Part shown: positions 6,044 through 10,964 of the stretch, in pieces
Layout of the letters: every line of letters starts with the position of its first letter
Numbering within the stretch: position 1 is the stretch's first letter
Assembly (NCBI GenBank): GCA_023394415.1
Contig: JAEXAR010000042.1
Coordinates: 1 to 10,964 of the forward strand
Source: Bacteroidota bacterium
GTDB taxonomy: Bacteria > Bacteroidota > Bacteroidia > Flavobacteriales > Weeksellaceae
Direction of reading: 5' to 3'
DNA: 10,964 nt
Program-made: the position numbers and the translations under genes
Notes under the pieces: model-generated
The model's database searches: none
Told to the model about the DNA's origin: nothing
The model's input: only the letters and a program-made list of their open reading frames with translations

Positions 6044-7204
6044 TTAATTGATATTGTAGCTGGAAATTTTCCATTCTCCATTCACGTTTTTCAAACCAAA
6101 TGTCACTTGCAAAGCTGTGGTTTTACCATCTTTATTGGTCACATCGTACGTTGCGTTTACGGTTGCAGAATTATTGCTGCTTGCTTTTGTGGAAATGTTT
6201 TTTACATTAACACCTTTTAATCCGCCAAAACCAGAAGTTGGGTTAGAGAAGGTTTCATAAGAGCCCCAATTTGGATTTTCTGAAACGTCGTAGGCACCGC
6301 GAAGATTTTGTGAGCCGAGATTATTTAGGAATCGTGTCACAGTATTTTTAGGATCGCCTGTTGGTGTTGAGGTTCCTGTGTCTCCGGTAGTGGAAGGCTC
6401 TTCAATACCGCCTGTAATATCATCAGTTACAGTAGTATTATTTTCTGTTGGCTTTGCAACTTGAGGCATCAATAAAGCTTTTGGATTTACTGCTACACCA
6501 ATTTTAGACATTTTGAAATTTTTGTTGGTGGTTTTTACGGTTACTGTAATGTCAACTTTATTGTCAGAAATTTTTTGTGAAGGTAAAGCAGCCATTCTTA
6601 ATGTAAATCCCTTGAAATCATTATCCTGCATTAAGTTTTTTGAGGTAAGAATTTTACTTCCGTTACTAAATACCTCTAGTACAGTTTCTAAACCAGCTCC
6701 AGAAAACTCGATTGGTTTTCCGGCTGCATCTACTAATCTCGGGATTACCTGTATCGCTTTCGGACCTAGAACTGAATCTTTCATAGTTTCAAAAGTCGTA
6801 AGGCTTAAAGACTTCGCTTTGATATCATTGGGGTCGAATTCTGTGGCTTCCTCATTACCAAAGATATTCATTTCACCAAGAGATGGAGGGCCAGTACTTG
6901 ACCAAGCGATACCGTGTTTTTGTGCGGTTTGATCTGCCAAAGATAAAATTTCAGGAACTTTTTTTCCGTTTAGAAGTCTTCCCAGCGCTGATAGTCTTTC
7001 CACATCCGAATTGCCTTCAACCCCAAAAGTTTTCAGAATATATAGTGCTTCATTAAATTTTACCTGTTGCAACGTATTTAAACTGGAAGCCATATCATTG
7101 ATGCTTGACTGAAAAGTCTTAGTATTGGTTGCATCTACAGAATCCTTTTTGCAAGATGTAAGTCCCAGCAACATTATAAACATTAAAAAATATAAGCGTT
7201 TCAT
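6044..7204 (-). CDS. Lipoprotein of unknown function (possible DUF6694-like N-terminal and NTF2-like C-terminal domain)
   Basis: Encodes 386 residues. A lipoprotein signal peptide is evident: a Lys-Arg start, hydrophobic core and lipobox L-T-S-C with Cys18 as the lipidated residue, followed by K-K-D. Residues about 29-100 form a helical region with Q-S-S-I-N-D-M-x-x-S-L and F-N-E-A-L, similar to short lipoproteins classed as DUF6694 (tentative). A beta-rich middle (about 145-245) is unrecognised. A Thr/Gly/Pro/Asp-rich linker (about 251-288) leads to a compact C-terminal domain (289-386) ending N-G-E-W-K-I-S-S-Y, which suggests an NTF2-like (DUF4878-type) fold. I use the ATG at 7204: the alternative TTG at 7222 lies within the terminator/promoter region and spoils the signal peptide. 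It is 3 bp from apt and presumably co-transcribed. The location is probably the inner or outer membrane, facing the periplasm. Confidence 0.8.
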   Translation of the reverse strand: MKRLYFLMFIMLLGLTSCKKDSVDATNTKTFQSSINDMASSLNTLQQVKFNEALYILKTFGVEGNSDVERLSALGRLLNGKKVPEILSLADQTAQKHGIAWSSTGPPSLGEMNIFGNEEATEFDPNDIKAKSLSLTTFETMKDSVLGPKAIQVIPRLVDAAGKPIEFSGAGLETVLEVFSNGSKILTSKNLMQDNDFKGFTLRMAALPSQKISDNKVDITVTVKTTNKNFKMSKIGVAVNPKALLMPQVAKPTENNTTVTDDITGGIEEPSTTGDTGTSTPTGDPKNTVTRFLNNLGSQNLRGAYDVSENPNWGSYETFSNPTSGFGGLKGVNVKNISTKASSNNSATVNATYDVTNKDGKTTALQVTFGLKNVNGEWKISSYNIN

Positions 7205-7219
7205 ATTCGTGATTTTATA

Positions 7220-7227
7220 CAAAAATA
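7220..7227 (-). promoter_or_regulatory. Possible -7 promoter element of the lipoprotein-apt unit
   Basis: The minus strand reads TATTTTTG, the same octamer as before rplY, 16 bp before the lipoprotein ATG at 7204. It overlaps the T-tract of the actF terminator. There is no TTTG -33 element at the right distance, where the terminator stem lies instead. A chance match in T-rich DNA is therefore possible. Confidence 0.35.
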
Positions 7228-7256
7228 AAAAAATCCCGACAATAAAGCCGGGATTT
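7222..7256 (-). terminator. Intrinsic terminator of the Alternative Complex III operon
   Basis: Plus-strand arms 7231-7238 (AAATCCCG) and 7249-7256 (CGGGATTT) pair over 8 bp around a 10-nt loop. On the minus strand they are followed by a T-rich run ending near 7222. The stem begins about 20 nt after the actF stop codon. It has the strongest GC core of the gene-end terminators here and closes the act operon. Confidence 0.85.
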
Positions 7257-7276
7257 GAGTATCTGTTTTCTGTTTT

Positions 7277-8608
7277 TTAGAAAGGATATTCGTAAATCTT
7301 TGATTCGTGTATGAATGGGTTTCCTGAAGGAATAAGCTTCAGTTTTGTGAGCATAGTCATTACTGCGAAGATAAATAGACCTACGAAAAATACAACAGCT
7401 CCAATTACCAAAAGAAGAACTGCGGCATTTCTCCAGTAAGGGCCAACTGTTCCCGGCATTACCATATTGAAGTAATCTACAATGTGACCGATAATTACTA
7501 CTACAGCCATAATGGTTACCACTTTATAGTTTCTCTTGATGCTTGAACTTACCATTACCAATAATGGAATCAAGAAATTAAGGATCAACATAGGTAAGAA
7601 AGTTTCTTTGTAGTGTTCAAACCTTCCGAAGAAATAATTAACCTCTTCTGGGACATTCGCATACCAGTAAAGCATGAACTGACAGAACCAAGTATACGTC
7701 CAAAGCATTGAAGTAGCAAAAAGGAACTTTCCTAAATCGTGTAAATGATTATCATTAAACTCCGGTAAAAAGCCCTTTTTCTTCAGATAAACACTTACAA
7801 GAATGATTAGTGCAACGGCACTAGCAAGACAGCTTACCATAGCATACCAAACATACATAGTAGAGTACCAGTGGTGATCGATAGACATTAACCAGTCCCA
7901 AGCCCAACCTACAGAAGCAAATCCGAAGAATACTATATAACCTACAGACCATCTGTAGAGCATCTGATAATCTCCTCTGTCTTTTGTTTGGTCAACTTTT
8001 TTGGATAAACTTCTTAGTTTCCATGCGAAGAAAGAAGCTCCAGCAACATAAAGTATGTTTCTGAAAATATACCAACCTACGTTTAGAAATTTACTTTTCT
8101 CAAGCGTAATAACGTCAAAATTCTGACTGTTTGGATCAACTAAACTTGGGTCCATCCAATGGAAGAGGTGACCAATGTGCATAACGTTGAAAACCATGAT
8201 GATTAAAACAACGATTCCTGCCCAAGGAATAAAAGAAGCAATAGCCTCCATCACTCTTGTAATAATGATAGACCAACCCGCATGTGCTGCGTGCTGAATA
8301 GAATAGAAAAATAATACACAGCAAGAAGCCGCAAAAAAGAATACTGCAACCAAGTGTAAAGCCGCTAATGGTTGATTTGCTACCTGCATAACAGCATGCT
8401 CAAGGTGAGCACTATGATCCTGCGGACCTATTGTTTCGCTGGAATGCGTAGGTGCAGTATGACCTGCATTGTGTACCGCTTCCATCATGTGTTTCACAGA
8501 AGCCTGATCGTAGCTTTTATTAATAAAGTAACCTCCGGCAAAAAGAACTAAGCCTGCAATAATGAGAATTATAGAAGTTAATCTTAATTTTGGTGAAAAA
8601 CTATACAT
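7277..8608 (-). CDS. actF: Alternative Complex III subunit ActF (quinol:cytochrome c oxidoreductase membrane subunit 2)
   Basis: Encodes 443 residues with about ten hydrophobic segments, beginning at residues 11-30 and ending near 395-420, as expected for this NrfD-related integral membrane subunit. ActF and ActC form the membrane core of the complex, which oxidises menaquinol and passes electrons on. Family-like sequences are P-W-A-G-I at 128-132, N-V-M-H-I-G-H-L-F-H-W-M (141-152), D-H-H-W-Y-S-T-M-Y-V-W-Y (244-255), M-L-Y-W-Y-A-N-V-P-E-E (312-322) and G-H-I-V-D-Y-F (374-380). The first external loop (39-71) is unusually rich in histidine. It is the last gene of the act run, 14 bp after actE, and is followed by a terminator. 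No oxidase subunit gene follows. Whether ActF itself binds quinone is less certain than for ActC. Confidence 0.94.
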   Translation of the reverse strand: MYSFSPKLRLTSIILIIAGLVLFAGGYFINKSYDQASVKHMMEAVHNAGHTAPTHSSETIGPQDHSAHLEHAVMQVANQPLAALHLVAVFFFAASCCVLFFYSIQHAAHAGWSIIITRVMEAIASFIPWAGIVVLIIMVFNVMHIGHLFHWMDPSLVDPNSQNFDVITLEKSKFLNVGWYIFRNILYVAGASFFAWKLRSLSKKVDQTKDRGDYQMLYRWSVGYIVFFGFASVGWAWDWLMSIDHHWYSTMYVWYAMVSCLASAVALIILVSVYLKKKGFLPEFNDNHLHDLGKFLFATSMLWTYTWFCQFMLYWYANVPEEVNYFFGRFEHYKETFLPMLILNFLIPLLVMVSSSIKRNYKVVTIMAVVVIIGHIVDYFNMVMPGTVGPYWRNAAVLLLVIGAVVFFVGLFIFAVMTMLTKLKLIPSGNPFIHESKIYEYPF

Positions 8609-8622
8609 TTTTTGTCTTTTTA

Positions 8623-9318
8623 TTATTTAGTTGCTGTAGAATCTGTTTTAGGCGCTGCTGTCGCAGTGGTATTTCCTGCAGCAGGAGTTGTAGAAGCTGC
8701 AATACCTCCTTTAAAAGCATTCATCACATACATTGACACTCTCCATCTGTCTCCAGCATTCAACTGTCCGGCATATGATCCCATCGCATTTCTCCCGTTT
8801 GTAATCACATAGTGAACACTACCTAAAGAAATTTGTCTATCAGCAAAGTTTGGAACACCTGCATAAGCACCACTTGCTACAATCGGACCTTGTCCATCTC
8901 CAGCAGTACCATGACATGCTGCACATGTTCTTTCATATAAAACTTTACCTCTTTCCAAATCTTTAGCAGAATTTGCAGGGTTTAAAGGGGAGGTTGTAAC
9001 CAATTTAGAAGCATCATAGCCTGCATTATATTCATCAACATTTTTAGGCAAAAGAGATTCTTCAAAAACGCCGTCTTTGTTTTGAGCAACTGTACCTTCA
9101 ACAGGAGTTAAGCCTGTAGCACCGTTCATCTTTACGAATGCCGGAATTTCGTTATCATGTTTAGAGTATGCATCTTCAGCCTTTTGTAGAGGGTCATAAG
9201 CTACAGGGAAGTACATATCTGGAAAATATACCAATGGTGGATTTCCTTTTCCGCAAGAAGTTAATACTAAACTTGCAAAACTCAAGATTGCTGTAACTTT
9301 TAAAATATTCTTTTTCAT
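8623..9318 (-). CDS. actE: Alternative Complex III subunit ActE, mono-haem cytochrome c lipoprotein
   Basis: Encodes 231 residues. A lipoprotein signal ends in L-T-S-C, with Cys22 as the lipid anchor. One haem-binding CAACH motif lies at 132-136, with G-T-A-G-D-G-Q-G after it. Met179 in A-M-G-S-Y is the likely distal haem ligand, so the cytochrome c domain spans about 118-205. The segment before it (about 30-115) is the extended ActE N-terminal region with P-D-M-Y near the anchor. An Ala/Thr-rich tail follows. The subunit faces the periplasm and carries electrons from the core of the complex. I choose the ATG at 9318, which gives a classical M-K-K-N signal peptide and a 1-bp gap to actD. The ATG at 9327 adds three residues and overlaps actD by 8 bp, and cannot be excluded. 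Confidence 0.93.
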   Translation of the reverse strand: MKKNILKVTAILSFASLVLTSCGKGNPPLVYFPDMYFPVAYDPLQKAEDAYSKHDNEIPAFVKMNGATGLTPVEGTVAQNKDGVFEESLLPKNVDEYNAGYDASKLVTTSPLNPANSAKDLERGKVLYERTCAACHGTAGDGQGPIVASGAYAGVPNFADRQISLGSVHYVITNGRNAMGSYAGQLNAGDRWRVSMYVMNAFKGGIAASTTPAAGNTTATAAPKTDSTATK

Positions 9319-9319
9319 A

Positions 9320-9841
9320 TTAAGCATCTTTTACGGATATTTCTTCAGCACCTGTTTCTACAAGCAGTTGCTTTATTTTTTCAACATCGTCACTCACAAA
9401 TTCCATCATAAACTTGTCATCTGTAGTACGTGGATCTGGATTTTGTGGTGCAGCTCCTGGATACATTTTATTTCTAAATAAAAATGTAAGGGACATCATG
9501 TGAGCAGCACAGAATACCATTAATTCAAACATTGGAACTACAAATGCAGGCATATTTTCTGCCCAAGAGAATGCTGGTTTACCACCAATATTCTGAGGCC
9601 AGTCGTGATTCATCATATACCATGTAGTAACAGCACCTAAGGTAACACCATAAACAGCATACATAAAGGCTGCGTCTGAAATTCTCGTTTTTTTCAAACC
9701 AAGTGCTTTATCAAGACCGTGAACAGGAAATGGTGTATAAACTTCGTTTATGTCAATTCCTTTTTCTCTGAAAGCTTTTACGCCGCTCATTAAATCGTCG
9801 TCGTCAGCGTAAAGCCCGTATATAATTTTAGTGGTGCTCAT
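9320..9841 (-). CDS. actD: Alternative Complex III subunit ActD (DUF3341 membrane protein)
   Basis: Encodes 173 residues. The family signature is clear: an N-terminal soluble part with I-Y-G-L-Y (7-11), then Y-T-P-F-P-V-H-G-L-D (35-44) and A-L-G-L-K (46-50). Two membrane helices follow (about 57-77 and 98-122), and a soluble C-terminal part contains D-P-R-T-T-D-D-K-F (136-144). ActD is a small structural membrane subunit of Alternative Complex III that packs against ActC and carries no cofactor. The ATG at 9841 gives the normal N-terminus (M-S-T-T-K-I-I-Y). A longer reading from 9868 would place nine extra residues inside actC. With the chosen start the gene overlaps the end of actC by 14 bp, consistent with tight coupling in one operon. 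Confidence 0.94.
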   Translation of the reverse strand: MSTTKIIYGLYADDDDLMSGVKAFREKGIDINEVYTPFPVHGLDKALGLKKTRISDAAFMYAVYGVTLGAVTTWYMMNHDWPQNIGGKPAFSWAENMPAFVVPMFELMVFCAAHMMSLTFLFRNKMYPGAAPQNPDPRTTDDKFMMEFVSDDVEKIKQLLVETGAEEISVKDA

Positions 9842-10964
9842 CTCCTTCTTTTGCTTTATAAGTTTCACCTGAGATTTTCAAAATACTCTTCAATTCCGCT
9901 TGTGCAATTACTGGGAAAGTTCTTGCATATAAAAGGAATAATACTCCGAAGAATCCAATTGTTCCAAGATATACACCAACGTCGATAATTGTTGGTTTAA
10001 ACATCGTCCAAGAAGATGGCAAGTAATCTCTAGACAAGTTGATAACGATAATATCAAAACGCTCAAACCACATTCCGATGTTAATAATCAATGCAATAAT
10101 GAAAGTCCAGAAGATATTGGTTCTAACTTTTTTGAACCAGAACGCTGCAGGAATAACAAGGTTACAGATAATCAATGCCCAGAATGCCCACCAGTAAGGA
10201 CCAGTTGCAGCTCCCGGAGATAGATAGGTAAAATCTTCATATCTTGATCCGGAATACCATCCAATGAAATATTCAGTTGCGTAAGCCACAGTTACCATAC
10301 CACCCGTTACGATAATTACAATGTTCATAATTTCGATATGATACATTGTGATATAATCTTCCAAGTGACAAACTTTTCTAGCGACCAACAATAGTGTTTG
10401 TACCATTGCAAATCCAGAGAAGATAGCTCCTGCTACGAAATATGGTGGATAGATAGTCGAGTGCCAACCTTTGATTACAGATGTAGCAAAGTCAAATGAT
10501 ACCGTCGTGTGTACCGAGAATACAAGTGGAGTTGCCAAACCTGCAAGAACCAAAGATAACTCTTCGAATCTTTGCCAGTGTTTTGCTTTTCCTCCCCACC
10601 CAAATGCAAGGATTGTATAGATTTTCTTATTGAAAGGTGTTTTTGCTCTATCACGGATCATGGCAAAGTCAGGAATCAATCCCATGAACCAGAATACAAC
10701 TGATACAGAGAAATATGTTGAGATTGCAAATACGTCCCAAAGCAAAGGCGAGTTGAAGTTAACCCAAAGTGTTCCGAATTGGTTTGGCAAAGGGAAAACC
10801 CAATATCCAACCCAAACTCTACCCATGTGAATTACCGGGAAGATAGCGGCCTGACAAACTGCAAAGATTGTCATCGCTTCTGCAGAACGGTTAACGGACA
10901 TTCTCCATCTTTGTCTAAATAATAATAGTACGGCAGAGATCAATGTTCCTGCGTGACCAATACC
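9828..10964 (-). CDS. actC: Alternative Complex III subunit ActC, NrfD-like membrane subunit (5' end outside window)
   Basis: The frame is open to the window edge and encodes the last 378 residues. The true start lies beyond, with perhaps 80-100 residues missing given usual family length. ActC is a polysulfide-reductase/NrfD-type integral membrane protein thought to hold the quinol oxidation site and to couple to the Fe-S subunit ActB. Visible family patterns, counted from the edge, are G-I-G-H-A-G-T (1-7), N-R-S-A-E-A-M-T-I-F-A (25-35), H-M-G-R (46-49), L-I-P-D-F-A-x-x-R-D (96-105), S-V-H-T-T-V-S-F-D-F-A (150-160) and M-W-F-E-R-F (298-303). About eight hydrophobic helices are seen in this part. 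A TTG at 10943 is an internal Leu codon, not a start. The gene overlaps actD by 14 bp. actA and actB are expected just to the right. Confidence 0.94.
   Translation of the reverse strand, partial: GIGHAGTLISAVLLLFRQRWRMSVNRSAEAMTIFAVCQAAIFPVIHMGRVWVGYWVFPLPNQFGTLWVNFNSPLLWDVFAISTYFSVSVVFWFMGLIPDFAMIRDRAKTPFNKKIYTILAFGWGGKAKHWQRFEELSLVLAGLATPLVFSVHTTVSFDFATSVIKGWHSTIYPPYFVAGAIFSGFAMVQTLLLVARKVCHLEDYITMYHIEIMNIVIIVTGGMVTVAYATEYFIGWYSGSRYEDFTYLSPGAATGPYWWAFWALIICNLVIPAAFWFKKVRTNIFWTFIIALIINIGMWFERFDIIVINLSRDYLPSSWTMFKPTIIDVGVYLGTIGFFGVLFLLYARTFPVIAQAELKSILKISGETYKAKEGDEHH

Noticed and set aside
6513..6932. 139-codon open frame on the plus strand
   Set aside because: It is antisense to the middle of the lipoprotein gene, whose signal peptide, domains and operon position are convincing; the plus frame has no such support.
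9842..9851. AAGGAG-like Shine-Dalgarno sequence before actD
   Set aside because: The GGAG directly abuts the ATG with no spacer, and Bacteroidota rely little on such sites; it is explained by the actC codons for Lys-Glu-Gly-Asp.
9842..9868. Longer actD start inside actC
   Set aside because: DUF3341 proteins begin close to the I-Y-G-L-Y motif, and the ATG at 9841 gives exactly that; the extra codons belong to the actC tail.
1..10964. CRISPR array, tRNA or rRNA genes, tandem repeats, phage genes
   Set aside because: I found no regularly spaced direct repeats, no cloverleaf-type sequence and no phage-like proteins; gene-free stretches are all shorter than about 110 bp and are covered by terminators or promoters, or show nothing.

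Overview
The window is an AT-rich stretch from a Bacteroidota genome, most likely a flavobacterium of the Chryseobacterium/Weeksellaceae type. Three things point there: a complete run of Alternative Complex III genes (actC-D-E-F), promoters of the Bacteroidetes form (TTTG, about 19 nt, then TAnnTTTG), and protein sequences that read like flavobacterial homologues. Every gene found lies on the minus strand, so transcription runs from high to low coordinates.

Right part (7277-10964): the 3' portion of the Alternative Complex III operon. actC (NrfD-like quinol-site subunit, cut by the window edge), actD (DUF3341 membrane subunit), actE (mono-haem cytochrome c lipoprotein) and actF (second multi-helix subunit) are packed with overlaps or gaps of at most 14 nt. 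The operon closes with a clear intrinsic terminator. Together they form the membrane part of a quinol:cytochrome c/oxidase electron-transfer complex that replaces cytochrome bc1. No aa3 oxidase genes follow actF.

Middle (4197-7204): a two-gene unit of an unfamiliar lipoprotein and apt (adenine salvage, 3 nt apart), then a two-gene unit of a membrane-anchored TPR protein and ribH (lumazine synthase, 3 nt apart). The second unit is driven by the best promoter in the window (5432-5462). Behind ribH lie the two ends of what looks like a decayed LTA-synthase-family phosphoglycerol transferase (3544-4148) that has lost its catalytic domain.

Left part (1-3504): a YpfJ-type zinc metallopeptidase with its terminator, a YdeI/DUF1801-type protein, prs (PRPP synthetase) with promoter and terminator, and rplY (ribosomal protein L25, Ctc type) with promoter. 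Just after rplY an IS3-family (IS150-like) insertion sequence begins and runs off the left edge. Its end carries a hairpin plus T-tract placed directly against the transposase start codon. The insertion appears to have split the original rplY terminator.

Most of the window is housekeeping or respiratory DNA. The unusual points are the insertion-sequence end with its built-in terminator-like leader, the split terminator, the gutted membrane-enzyme gene, and the lipoprotein next to apt. I found no clear sign of a wholly new biological system.
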